Assembly (NCBI GenBank): GCA_003955985.1 | Contig: CP033784.1 | Span: 558,001 to 622,000 of the forward strand | Reading direction: 5' to 3' | Source: Corynebacterium jeikeium | GTDB taxonomy: Bacteria; Actinomycetota; Actinomycetes; Mycobacteriales; Mycobacteriaceae | Length of the DNA stretch: 64,000 bases | In this document: piece by piece, positions 20,313-28,625 of the stretch | Numbering within the stretch: position 1 is the stretch's first letter | Layout of the letters: every line of letters begins with the position of its first letter | Made by a program: the position numbers and the translations under genes | The notes under the pieces: generated by a model | Seen by the model: only the letters and a program-made list of their open reading frames with translations | What the model was told of the DNA's origin: nothing | Databases searched by the model: none

Positions 20313-20319
20313 AGGGGAC

Positions 20320-21345
20320 ATGGCAACCTCTACTCAAAAAGATCCGAAGAGAACGGACCGCTATGGCATCGAGCGTGTACACGCCGATGAACCGAGCGCA
20401 ATCGACCGCCTCCGCGAAAAGTGGGCGTGGTTCGATCACGTTATGCGGATGCAGGAGCGCTACTCCGAGCAGGGCGGTAACTTTTTTGCCGCCGCTGTCA
20501 CGTACTTCTCCGTGCTGTCGATTTTCCCCCTAATCATGACGGCATTTGCCATCCTCGCGCTTGTGTTGCGTGGCAATGAGCAGCTGCTTGAGCAAATCCA
20601 GTCCGCTATCACCGACTCCATCGATGGGTCGATGGGCGACACCATCAACGCAATTATCGAAGGCGCGATCGATCAGGCAGGTGGCGTCTTCACCGTCGGT
20701 TTCATTGCCACCCTGTGGTCGGGTCTTGGTTGGATGGGCAACCTCTCCAACGCAGTGACACAGCTGTGGAAGCGCCCGCTAGGCGCTAGCAACTTCGTGA
20801 TCGGAAAGGTTCGCGACCTGCTGCGTCTGCTGGGCATGCTGGTTATGATCCTGCTGACCTTCGCTGTCACCGCAGCCGGCTCTTCCGGACTGACCCAGTC
20901 CCTGCTGGACAAGATTGGTCTGGCTCATGTCCCGGGAATCACAATTATTGCGGGATTGATTGCCATCGCCATTGGTCTCGTCGCCAACTGGCTGCTGTTC
21001 TTCTGGATGCTCGCTTTCCTGCCGCGCGGGGGCGCCCCGTTCCGCTCTGCGGCAAAGGGTGCGATTATCGGTGCGATTGGCCTTGAGGTTGTCAAGCAGC
21101 TCGGTAGCGTTTTCTTCTCCAACGCCCTGTCGAACCCGGCCGGTGCAGTTTTCGGTCCGGTCATCGGTTTGATGGTCGTTTTCTACCTCATCTGGCGCAT
21201 AACTATGTATGCCACTGCCTGGACCGCGACGACCGAAGAAGCGCTTGCCGACGAGGAGCTGGATGCACCTGCTCCTGCTGTCATTAACGTCCGTGCGGAA
21301 GCGGCCAACCCGTCCGGATTGAACCGCCTGCTCGGTTCGAAATAA
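20320..21345 (+). CDS. yhjD: YihY/YhjD (BrkB-like) inner membrane protein
   Basis: This 341-residue protein is of the YihY/virulence factor BrkB family. A charged N-terminus with RYSEQGGNFFAAAVTYFSVL leads into six predicted membrane segments, and GLGWMGNLSNAVTQLWKRP and FGPVIGLMVVFYLIWRITMY are family blocks. YhjD homologues have been linked to lipid or LPS-related transport in other bacteria; here the role is unknown. It follows trpS, as in other corynebacteria. Its stop abuts that of the carboxypeptidase gene on the other strand with no bases between. Confidence 0.85.
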   Translation: MATSTQKDPKRTDRYGIERVHADEPSAIDRLREKWAWFDHVMRMQERYSEQGGNFFAAAVTYFSVLSIFPLIMTAFAILALVLRGNEQLLEQIQSAITDSIDGSMGDTINAIIEGAIDQAGGVFTVGFIATLWSGLGWMGNLSNAVTQLWKRPLGASNFVIGKVRDLLRLLGMLVMILLTFAVTAAGSSGLTQSLLDKIGLAHVPGITIIAGLIAIAIGLVANWLLFFWMLAFLPRGGAPFRSAAKGAIIGAIGLEVVKQLGSVFFSNALSNPAGAVFGPVIGLMVVFYLIWRITMYATAWTATTEEALADEELDAPAPAVINVRAEAANPSGLNRLLGSK

Positions 21346-22596
21346 TTAGCCGCGATCGCGTCTGCCGAAGCGGTAGGTGACCATCGCAATCAATGCGATG
21401 ACACCTACGATGGCAGCGCTGACAGTAATTTTTAGCCCGGTTCCTGTTGACTCGTTGTCCAGGATATCGGGCAATTTTTCTACCAACTTATCCTCAGTCG
21501 CTTCCGCTTCGAGGACACCGACAGAGCTGTCCTGCGGTGCCGCGAAGCCGGCGTCGAGAAGCGATGCCGCCTGCTCCCAGGGGCGCGGTGAATCCTCCAC
21601 AGTGACGTCGAGAACGATGACGCCGAGACGACGGCCATCGCGCTCAGCCACCCCAGCGAAGGTATGACGGGCATCGTCGGTAAAACCAGTCTTGCCTCCA
21701 AGGGCGCCGGGGTAGTCCTGGGCAATCAGCTGATTGTCGTTGGCGATTTCGAAGTCATCGACCTCGAGAGCCTTGTCTCCGGGGATGGTGGCCAGGCGGG
21801 TGGCCGAGAGCTTGCGATAAATCTCATTGTTGAATGCGTGCTGGAAGAACAGTGACATGTCGTATGCCGACGTCATCTGTCCCGGAGCATCGAGACCAGT
21901 CGGGTTGACCACTCGCGTATCCGTCGCCCCCAACTTCTTTGCCAGGGCATTGACCTTCTCTGTGGTCTTATCCATGCCACCAAGTTCGCGAGCCAAGGCG
22001 TGGCCGGTGTCGTTGCCGGAGTTAAGCAGCAGACCAGTCAGGAGCGTTTCTACCGAGTAGTTCACGTCCTCGACGATGCCGACACGAGAGCCCTCCATGT
22101 TCGCGTCCTCGAAGGTCGCCTTGACTGGGGTGTCGAGCTTCAAATTCTCGATTGCCTCCATCGCCAGCAGCACCTTAATAATCGATGCCGGACGGTAGCG
22201 GCCGTGCGGGTCCTTCGCCGCAAGGACATCGCCGGATTTCAAATCGAACACCGTCCATGCAGAGGCGGAGAGGTCCTTCGGAACGTCAAACCCCTCACCG
22301 CTGACAACGCCGCAGGCGGACATCTTGCTACCTCCAGCCGGCTTTTGAGGAACCGGAAGTGGAGCGGGAGATGTTTCGCCGGGAGCCGGAACCTCAGAGG
22401 AATCCACTGGTGCTGGTGGAAAGGTCTTGTAGGGGCAGCCCTCCGTGTCACGGATATCAGGTGCGGGACCGACAATCGGGGCGTCGTCGGTAAGCGAGGT
22501 GCTCTGCGCCATGGCTGCGGGGGCGGTGCTCGGCAGAAGCAGAGCGCTGGTAGCTAGCAGCGTAACGGCAGATGAGAAGCGGCGAGAGGGAAACAT
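21346..22596 (-). CDS. dacC: D-alanyl-D-alanine carboxypeptidase (secreted, C-terminally anchored)
   Basis: This 416-residue serine peptidase (S11 family) trims the terminal D-Ala from peptidoglycan stem peptides. The N-terminus is a signal peptide ending near AMA-QS (residue 30). A Pro-rich linker (about 60-90) follows. The three active-site motifs are Ser138-Ile-Ile-Lys141, Ser193-Gly-Asn195 and Lys301-Thr-Gly303. A C-terminal hydrophobic segment followed by RFGRRDRG anchors it in the membrane. The open frame extends far upstream to 23664, but that part is antisense to the deaminase gene and is not real. TACCCT 9 bases before ATG is a possible -10. Confidence 0.9.
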   Translation of the reverse strand: MFPSRRFSSAVTLLATSALLLPSTAPAAMAQSTSLTDDAPIVGPAPDIRDTEGCPYKTFPPAPVDSSEVPAPGETSPAPLPVPQKPAGGSKMSACGVVSGEGFDVPKDLSASAWTVFDLKSGDVLAAKDPHGRYRPASIIKVLLAMEAIENLKLDTPVKATFEDANMEGSRVGIVEDVNYSVETLLTGLLLNSGNDTGHALARELGGMDKTTEKVNALAKKLGATDTRVVNPTGLDAPGQMTSAYDMSLFFQHAFNNEIYRKLSATRLATIPGDKALEVDDFEIANDNQLIAQDYPGALGGKTGFTDDARHTFAGVAERDGRRLGVIVLDVTVEDSPRPWEQAASLLDAGFAAPQDSSVGVLEAEATEDKLVEKLPDILDNESTGTGLKITVSAAIVGVIALIAMVTYRFGRRDRG

Positions 22597-22616
22597 GATG
22601 AAATAAGGGTAGTAAA

Positions 22617-22635
22617 ACGTCACCCGAAATGACGT
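22617..22635. promoter_or_regulatory. Operator-like dyad upstream of dacC
   Basis: ACGTCA-N7-TGACGT is a perfect 6-base inverted repeat, 21-39 bases upstream of the dacC start and just upstream of its possible -10, where it would overlap the -35. The binding factor is unknown. Confidence 0.35.
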
Positions 22636-22676
22636 ATTCGTCGTGTGTGGATGGGGGAAAACGGGGGAGCGGAAGC

Positions 22677-22688
22677 CTTTGTACAAAG
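22677..22688. promoter_or_regulatory. 12-base perfect palindrome upstream of add
   Basis: CTTTGTACAAAG lies 52 bases upstream of the add -10 and between two divergent genes. It could be an operator for either; no known corynebacterial consensus was recognised. Confidence 0.3.
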
Positions 22689-22739
22689 CAGAATTACGAT
22701 TCACCGGCAGTGAAGTAGAAGCGGAGGGCACAGTACCGA

Positions 22740-22745
22740 TAGTCT
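22740..22745 (+). promoter_or_regulatory. -10 element (TAGTCT) for leaderless add
   Basis: TAGTCT is 7 bases before ATG 22753 with no ribosome-binding site between. Confidence 0.5.
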
Positions 22746-22752
22746 GGCCATT

Positions 22753-23982
22753 ATGACTAATTCTTTGCACAGTGATGCTCAGTCTCTGGACACACAGTCT
22801 TCGGCATCGAATCTCGATGAGATGCGCAAGGTTGTCGCCAGCCTGCCCAAGGTACTGCTTCACGATCACCTCGATGGCGGCCTGCGCCCGCAGACCGTTA
22901 TCGACCTGGCCGCGGACTGCGGTTACACCGATCAGTTGCCCACCACCGACGTGGATGAACTGGAGAAGTGGTTCATTGACACCGGCAACTCTGGCTCGTT
23001 GCCGAGCTACCTGACCGCCTTCGCGCACACCTGCGCCGTCATGCAGACCGCTGAGTCGCTGACGCGCGTGGCGCGTGAGGCCGTCGAGGATCTGGCCGCC
23101 GACAACGTCGTCTACGCTGAGCTGCGCTTGGCTCCGGAAAACCATTTGGAAAAGGGCCTGGATATGCAGGCTGTCATCGACGCACTGGTCGAAGGCCTGG
23201 CGCAGGGTGAAGCCCATGCCGCCGCTGAGGGAAAGCACATCACCGCACGTCTGCTGGTCTGTGCGATGCGCCAGAATGACAATTCCAAGGAAGTCGCACA
23301 GCTGGTCATCGACAACTACGGGAAGAACTCCGACGGGTACGTTGTCGGTTTTGACATCGCTGGACCGGAAAACGGCTTCCCACCGGCTAACCATGCCGAA
23401 GCATTCACCATGCTGCGGGAAAACCTCATTCCGGTCACCATTCACGCAGGTGAAGACGCCGGTGTCGATTCGTTGCAGGATGCTGTCGTGCAAGGTGCTC
23501 GCCGCCTGGGTCACGGCGTACGCATCTACGAGGACTTCGGTGCTTCCCTCGAGGGCATCGAATGCCAGGAGGTTGCCTCCGCTATTCGTGACCGCCAGAT
23601 TCCGCTGGAAATCTGCCCGACCTCCAACGTTCAGACTGGTGTTTGTGACAGCGTTGCGGATCACCCGTTCTCGCTTCTCGACGATATGAGTTTCGCCTGC
23701 ACGGTCAACACGGATAACCGTCTGATTGGCGCGACTTCCATGACCCGGGAGTGCATGGAGTTGGTGGAGAACTTCGGTTACGGCTACAGCGAGCTGTTCG
23801 AACTGACCTCGAATGCGCTAAACAATGCATTCGTGGATCTGCCGACCCGCGAGCACATCATGGACACCATTATTTACCCCGCTTACCTGCAGCTTATCGA
23901 CAACAGCGACGAGGACATCGAAACTGATGTCAACGGTGCGGGTTTCGGTGCCGAAGATGAGCTGAACCTGACGCTGGACTAG
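22753..23982 (+). CDS. add: Adenosine deaminase
   Basis: This 409-residue enzyme hydrolyses adenosine (and deoxyadenosine) to inosine for purine salvage. Zinc ligands His37 and His39 are in VLLHDHLDGGL; TIHAGEDAG, RLGHGVRIYED and PLEICPTSNVQTGV carry the remaining His and Glu catalytic positions, and TVNTDNRLI contributes the metal-binding Asp. It is longer than the E. coli enzyme (333 residues) because of N- and C-terminal extensions, as in actinobacteria. Together with upp nearby it suggests active nucleoside salvage. Confidence 0.94.
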   Translation: MTNSLHSDAQSLDTQSSASNLDEMRKVVASLPKVLLHDHLDGGLRPQTVIDLAADCGYTDQLPTTDVDELEKWFIDTGNSGSLPSYLTAFAHTCAVMQTAESLTRVAREAVEDLAADNVVYAELRLAPENHLEKGLDMQAVIDALVEGLAQGEAHAAAEGKHITARLLVCAMRQNDNSKEVAQLVIDNYGKNSDGYVVGFDIAGPENGFPPANHAEAFTMLRENLIPVTIHAGEDAGVDSLQDAVVQGARRLGHGVRIYEDFGASLEGIECQEVASAIRDRQIPLEICPTSNVQTGVCDSVADHPFSLLDDMSFACTVNTDNRLIGATSMTRECMELVENFGYGYSELFELTSNALNNAFVDLPTREHIMDTIIYPAYLQLIDNSDEDIETDVNGAGFGAEDELNLTLD

Positions 23983-24011
23983 CCAGCGCCGGCCAGCTTT
24001 GCTGGGAGGAG

Positions 24012-25253
24012 CTAGATCTTGGTCGTGAACCGAGCGGCCAAGTCCTTCTCCAGTTGCCTCCAGCCCTCGGCCTCATCGTCGTAAGGCGGAACTGGCTCGG
24101 ACATTTCTCCGGTGTCCAGCAGGAAGTTCAGCAGCCACTGCAGCTGCTGGTTGCCCGCCAGTACTTCGTTCACGGCATCATCTCCAGCCCAGTCAGCGGC
24201 GTCTGCGAGTAGCTCGTACGCGCGGGCGAGCTGGGCGGTGTCCACGGCGTTCGGGCCCTTTTCAATGTCCTCGGCCAGGCCGGTAAACGAGTACTCATTG
24301 TCCTCGTGCACCACGGCCTCCAGTTCACCTGCGTTGGCCGCGGTGATGATTTCATCCCACGTCGTCAGCGCCGACATGTCGTGATGCTTGTGCTCCAGCA
24401 GCCAACGCACCATCGTGCGGGGCTGTGAGAACGTGTGAATCTCACCGGCGCTGCCCAGGAATAGCGGGCGACGCCCCATGTAACAACGCAAGGTGTAGAG
24501 CGTGCGGCCAGCGATGGAGATCTTGATCGGGTCGATGCCAGCGTTGGCCCACACCGTCTGATCGTACGGATCGCCGGCGGTCTCCTCTGCGGACTTCTTT
24601 TCCTCTTCGCGCTTCTTCTCTGCTGCTTCACGACGCTCACGCTCCGCGGCCTCCGCTTCCTTTAATGCGGCTGCAGCAGTGGTTTCGGACTCTTCATCGA
24701 TGCTCGGAGTATTTGCGCCGATGGCGTCGATAGCGTCAATGCAGCTGTCCCAGTTGGTCAAGATGACATTGCCGATAGCCGACCACTGAGCGGTGCCACT
24801 GCCCTGGAAGTGATCAGCACCATTTTGCGTGGCAGCCAGGACAGAGTGAGAGGCGAACATCTGGTTGATTGGAGTGAGATCCGCGATCGCACCAATTGAG
24901 CGAGTGATGGCAAGAATGCGATCAGCGCGCGAAACATGGTCGTAGTCGGCTCGGCCGGCCAGGATCTCTGGCAGTCCAATCAGGTCATAGCGGTGGCGCG
25001 GTGCCGCGATGGCCGCTCCCGGTAGCTGCTGGTTGAAGTTGCGCCAGCTGGGGTGCTGCGTGAAGTCGTGAGGAGCATCCGACTGTAGGAAAGCCAGGAG
25101 CTTTGCCGCCGATGAGAACAAATAGATGTCATCACCGCGGCCGAGCAGAGCCTGCCACTCGGAGCCACCCTCACGCCAGCTTGGAGCCCACAACGTGTAA
25201 AAGGTGCCCGAGGTCAGCTCGAGTTCGATAGGAACGATGCCTTTCCTGGCCAT
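24012..25253 (-). CDS. Conserved corynebacterial-type protein with two repeats around a coiled coil, function unknown
   Basis: This 413-residue soluble protein is of a type sometimes labelled 'primosomal' in databases, but nothing in the sequence supports that. The N-terminal unit (TFYTLWAP..., GDDIYLFSSAAKLLAFLQ, then a Trp-containing helix) is echoed at residues about 250-310 (TLYTLRCYMG..., AGEIHTFSQPRTMVRWLLEH, LTTWDEI). Between them is a highly charged helix of Glu/Lys/Arg/Ala (about 195-225), probably a coiled coil. The C-terminus is acidic and helical. It has no signal peptide or membrane segment. The gene is single, between add and the NlpC gene. Confidence 0.65.
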   Translation of the reverse strand: MARKGIVPIELELTSGTFYTLWAPSWREGGSEWQALLGRGDDIYLFSSAAKLLAFLQSDAPHDFTQHPSWRNFNQQLPGAAIAAPRHRYDLIGLPEILAGRADYDHVSRADRILAITRSIGAIADLTPINQMFASHSVLAATQNGADHFQGSGTAQWSAIGNVILTNWDSCIDAIDAIGANTPSIDEESETTAAAALKEAEAAERERREAAEKKREEEKKSAEETAGDPYDQTVWANAGIDPIKISIAGRTLYTLRCYMGRRPLFLGSAGEIHTFSQPRTMVRWLLEHKHHDMSALTTWDEIITAANAGELEAVVHEDNEYSFTGLAEDIEKGPNAVDTAQLARAYELLADAADWAGDDAVNEVLAGNQQLQWLLNFLLDTGEMSEPVPPYDDEAEGWRQLEKDLAARFTTKI

Positions 25254-25385
25254 AGTTTTCGTCGCAGCCCTTCTGCTTGTTGGTGATTATTAAAACTCAA
25301 AAATTGTCATACCTGCAGCGCCCCCACGGGTGGCAAGTTTGCGTATTCCTATCTTAGAAGTTTTACGACGCAGATACCCACCGCA

Positions 25386-26432
25386 CTATCCGGTCGGGCG
25401 GTAGAACCCCTTAAACGGCATGCCAATGTTGGTTGTACGCACGGGGTTTACCTGTACCGGATCGCCCGCTTCGACCATCTTTCCGTCACCGATAACCATG
25501 GCGACATGGCCGTCCCACACTGCAAGATCGCCAGGTAGCAGTTCGTCCTGGCTCACCTGTCTGCCGACGGCCTGTGCTTCTGCCGTGCGGGGAATATCAA
25601 CACCAGCTTGCCCGTAGGCCCAGTGCGTCAAGCCTGAGCAATCGAGCGCCTGCCCCGGAGTATTTCCGCCCCAGCCATAGGGCGTTCCGACGGCGCTGAG
25701 TGCAGCCTTCACCGCAGCTTGGGCCTCTGGTGTGGGCGCGCCAGCCCCCGCATCCGCAGGCACCGGTGCGCTGCCCGAATCGGACGATGCCTCCGAACCA
25801 TCTGCAGCGTCGGTAGCGCTAGCCGATCCTGGGGTGTTCGTAGACGTAGAAGCGAGGGCGGCTTGAGTGGTACCTGGGGCCTCCAACTGTGCCGAGTGAG
25901 GTGGGGTAGGGGTGTCCACCGCGGTACTCGCTTGCTGTATCAGCGACTGCACCAGAGGTCGCAGTTCTTGCTCTAGTTTCATGAGCCGCGCAATGGCCTG
26001 GGAGATCGCGGAACTGGCCGCTGAGGCTAGGCTGGCGCCGGTCGCGGCGAGACCAGCGGGCCCCGCAGCCGTCGCAGTCAACGAGCCCATGGCGGAAGTG
26101 ACAAAATCCATGGCAATCCGGGCCAAATCAGTGGCCGCTGACATTACTGCGGCCAGCCCCTTGGCAATGTCACTGTCAATGGTTCCGGCGCGAGTTTCCA
26201 AGTCGGCTGCCGCATTTGCAGCCCGTTTGAGACTTGTTCCCGCGGCCCCTGCTCCGGAACCAGCACCATCGCCCCAGTTGCGGTCAACGGAATCTGCCAC
26301 TGAGCGCCAGGCGGTACTCGCGGCGGGTATTGCGGCCCCAGCAAGTCCTGCCAGTGCGGGTGCGATGGCAGGACTTAGCTGTTGTGCAATCGCGGTGGGG
26401 ACCTCCGTAAGTAGATTGGTGGGAAGCATCAC
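25386..26432 (-). CDS. NlpC/P60 peptidoglycan hydrolase with helical N-terminal domain
   Basis: The C-terminal about 110 residues are an NlpC/P60 (C40) endopeptidase: catalytic Cys265 in LDCSGLTHWAYG and His309 in WDGHVAMVIGDG, with GTPYGWGGNTPG before the Cys. The N-terminal about 180 residues are Ala-rich helices with no classical signal peptide, followed by a Ser/Thr/Pro linker. Such architecture suggests a non-Sec route, possibly type VII-like, but no ESX genes are visible here. GTG 26432 overlaps the upstream stop by 4 bases, and ATG 26429 overlaps by 1; either implies translational coupling to the upstream gene. Confidence 0.82.
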   Translation of the reverse strand: MMLPTNLLTEVPTAIAQQLSPAIAPALAGLAGAAIPAASTAWRSVADSVDRNWGDGAGSGAGAAGTSLKRAANAAADLETRAGTIDSDIAKGLAAVMSAATDLARIAMDFVTSAMGSLTATAAGPAGLAATGASLASAASSAISQAIARLMKLEQELRPLVQSLIQQASTAVDTPTPPHSAQLEAPGTTQAALASTSTNTPGSASATDAADGSEASSDSGSAPVPADAGAGAPTPEAQAAVKAALSAVGTPYGWGGNTPGQALDCSGLTHWAYGQAGVDIPRTAEAQAVGRQVSQDELLPGDLAVWDGHVAMVIGDGKMVEAGDPVQVNPVRTTNIGMPFKGFYRPTG

Positions 26433-26833
26433 GCACCGCCCATTCCGCGAGTTGCAACGGCTCCCATTTTCGGTGAGATGGACTGCAGCGCATATGCGCC
26501 GGCATCTTCAGCAGTGGACACCGCAGAGACAAGAGCGTTCAGTGCACGAGCAGCGCTGGTGCCGTACTCATTCAGCTCAGCTACATGCTCGTGTTGGCGC
26601 TGTAGAGCAGTGGCTACAGCGTGACAGAAGGGCCCAGCAAACGGGACGTCGCCAAGCGAGAGCAGTGCGCTGATGCCCAAGTCAGCGCCGCTGACCTGCT
26701 GCGACAACGCGTCAAGGCGAGTGGCATCGGCAGAAATAAGCTCTGGCACCAGCGTAAAGACTGAGTCATTCCCGCTAGTGGCCGGAGAGAGAAACGATTG
26801 GCTGTGGGAACTGTGTGGTGATGGACGGGACAA
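26429..26833 (-). CDS. Small helical protein coupled to the NlpC/P60 gene
   Basis: This 134-residue protein is not recognised. It is predicted to be mainly helical with no membrane segment, for example TRLDALSQQVSGADLGISAL and HEHVAELNEYGTSAARALNA, which resembles the helical hairpins of WXG100-like or ESX-associated small proteins, but there is no WxG motif. The only extended start is TTG 26833, with AGAGAGG about 9 bases upstream; GTG 26749 is an alternative without a ribosome-binding site. The stop overlaps the NlpC start, so the two products are probably made in a fixed ratio and may act together. Confidence 0.6.
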   Translation of the reverse strand: MSRPSPHSSHSQSFLSPATSGNDSVFTLVPELISADATRLDALSQQVSGADLGISALLSLGDVPFAGPFCHAVATALQRQHEHVAELNEYGTSAARALNALVSAVSTAEDAGAYALQSISPKMGAVATRGMGGA

Positions 26834-27081
26834 TGTTGACGGCCTCTCTAGGAAATTCGCGTGTAGTTAAACACTCAGTGCTGTGGCAGAACGGCTAGCG
26901 GGGTTCGGACGGCGGCTGAGTGGCAAGTGGTTTGGTAGTAGGCGGGCTTGCGCAAATAGGGCGCAGTAAAAAGCCCTCGTATTGTTAGGCGCGAAAAAGG
27001 CCGATTCGGTTCCATCTTTTTGGGGAACGCGTTTTCAGAAACTTGCGATGCCGGCACCAGAGCAGCAAAAGCAAAGCAATG

Positions 27082-27087
27082 TATTTT
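27082..27087 (+). promoter_or_regulatory. -10 element (TATTTT) for leaderless upp
   Basis: TATTTT lies 7 bases before ATG 27095. The rest of 26834-27081 shows no gene. Confidence 0.4.
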
Positions 27088-27094
27088 GGAAGGC

Positions 27095-27730
27095 ATGGAG
27101 ATTACCGTTGTCAACCATCCCTTGGCACAGTCACGTTTGACCATTCTGCGCGACGCGCGCACTGATAACGCGGGCTTCCGTGCGGCACTCGCCGATCTGG
27201 GCGCAATGCTGATTTACGAGGCAAGCCGGGAGCTGCCCGTCGATAACTTCGATGTTCAGACCCCAATCACTACCGCGCCGGGTTACCGTCTGCAGGATCC
27301 GCCGATTATTGTTCCCGTCATTCGTGCGGGGCTTGGCATGATCGATCCGTCGCTGTCGATGATTCCGGATGCGCAGGTGGGCTTTATTGGCTTGGCTCGT
27401 AATGAGGAAACCCATGAGCCGGTGCCGTACCTCGAGGCGCTGCCGGAGGATCTGTCCGGGCGCACTGTCTTCCTGGTCGACCCAATGCTGGCAACCGGTG
27501 GTTCACTGCTGCATGCCCTGAAGCTGTTGGCAGATCGCGGAGCGGACAACATCACGGCCGTGTGCATCATTTCCGCACAGCAGGGTGTCGACGCCTTGAA
27601 GGAATCCGGTTTCCCGGTGCGTCTTGTCACCACTGTGGTGGACCCGGATCTTAACGAGGATGCCTACATCGTGCCGGGGCTGGGAGATGCGGGCGACCGC
27701 CTCTACGGTCCCCGCAACATTGATCTTTAA
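27095..27730 (+). CDS. upp: Uracil phosphoribosyltransferase
   Basis: This 211-residue enzyme converts uracil plus PRPP to UMP. The PRPP-binding loop [19 protein letters not shown] and the C-terminal [14 protein letters not shown] are family signatures. The start at 27095 gives the usual length (208-211); the longer frame from 27020 adds no conserved sequence. It converges on the stalk-protein gene with 9 bases between stops. Confidence 0.96.
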   Translation: MEITVVNHPLAQSRLTILRDARTDNAGFRAALADLGAMLIYEASRELPVDNFDVQTPITTAPGYRLQDPPIIVPVIRAGLGMIDPSLSMIPDAQVGFIGLARNEETHEPVPYLEALPEDLSGRTVFLVDPMLATGGSLLHALKLLADRGADNITAVCIISAQQGVDALKESGFPVRLVTTVVDPDLNEDAYIVPGLGDAGDRLYGPRNIDL

Positions 27731-27739
27731 GTTGATCTC

Positions 27740-28441
27740 TTAGGCAGTGCCCCAGGCTTCTGCGGCGTACTTTTTGACGACCTCGTTGTCCTTGGTCACA
27801 AGAACTCCGGAGGGGGACATCTGGTACTTGTACGAGCCGTTTTGTGCAACAACGCGGTCGCCCTCATCGACGATGATGTCCATCGATCCGGAACCCTGTG
27901 GTGTATCCGAGCGGTAGTACTTCTCGCCGGAGCGTGTCTCACAAGCAGCAGCCTTAATGCCCTGCTCAGCGGCGACAACAGCAAAGGCGCGGTCGCCGCT
28001 GTCGCAGCGTGCGGAGCTGCCCACGAAGCCCAGGCCGTCCAAGTCAGAGCGCCCAGTGCCGAAGTCCTGTCCCTCCGGAGCTGATGTCGGCTCTGAGCTA
28101 GTCGTCGTGGATGACGAGGAAGATGTCGAAGTGCTCGGCGTCGACGACGAGGACGATGTCGAAGTGCTCGGCGTGCTTGACGACGTCTCGGAGGTCTTCG
28201 ACGTAGTCGTCGTCGTGGTGGTCGTCTTGCTCGTAGAAGTCGAACTCGTCGAGGACGGCGGTGTCGAACTGGGCGACGTCGGCTGCGAGGAGGAGGGGAC
28301 CTCCGGACGCTGGGGCTCATCACTATTGTTCAGCGACAGGCCGATGGCGATGCCGATGACAACCACGAGTGCTGTGGCCACGATGATGATAGGGATGCTG
28401 AGAGACTTAGGTGTGCCATTGCCGGACATGCCTATTATCAT
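27740..28441 (-). CDS. Membrane-anchored protein with Ser/Thr-rich stalk
   Basis: This 233-residue protein has a short cytoplasmic N-terminus, one hydrophobic segment (about residues 17-38), and a long, low-complexity Ser/Thr stalk (about 48-120) probably outside the cell. A C-terminal domain of about 105 residues has two Cys (SARCDSGDRAFA and AAACETRSGEKYY) that could form a disulfide. ATG 28441 was chosen because GAGGAAG lies 6 bases upstream; ATG 28429 is possible. The function is unknown; the stalk could be glycosylated and span the cell wall. Confidence 0.7.
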   Translation of the reverse strand: MIIGMSGNGTPKSLSIPIIIVATALVVVIGIAIGLSLNNSDEPQRPEVPSSSQPTSPSSTPPSSTSSTSTSKTTTTTTTTSKTSETSSSTPSTSTSSSSSTPSTSTSSSSSTTTSSEPTSAPEGQDFGTGRSDLDGLGFVGSSARCDSGDRAFAVVAAEQGIKAAACETRSGEKYYRSDTPQGSGSMDIIVDEGDRVVAQNGSYKYQMSPSGVLVTKDNEVVKKYAAEAWGTA

Positions 28442-28611
28442 CGCAGACTTCCTCAAAATGTGAAACATCTGATAATTGAAGAGGTCAAAGTTAAAGAAGT
28501 GACTCCTGGTCATGTGTACGTCTGGCGCTGACATTCAAGCGCTTGCCAGCCACTGCTATCGCTGGCGCAGTCGTCGGTAGGCCTCTTGTTACGGCCTGTC
28601 GGCGGAGCGCT

Positions 28612-28617
28612 TACACT
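28612..28617 (+). promoter_or_regulatory. -10 element (TACACT) for leaderless M20 gene
   Basis: TACACT is 8 bases before GTG 28626. GGAGAG between could pair weakly with 16S rRNA but is very close to the start. Confidence 0.4.
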
Positions 28618-28625
28618 GGAGAGTT

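Noticed and set aside
21346..23664. Very long minus-strand frame extending dacC upstream to 23664
   Set aside because: The upstream part is antisense to adenosine deaminase and lacks any carboxypeptidase features; the signal peptide start at 22596 fits.
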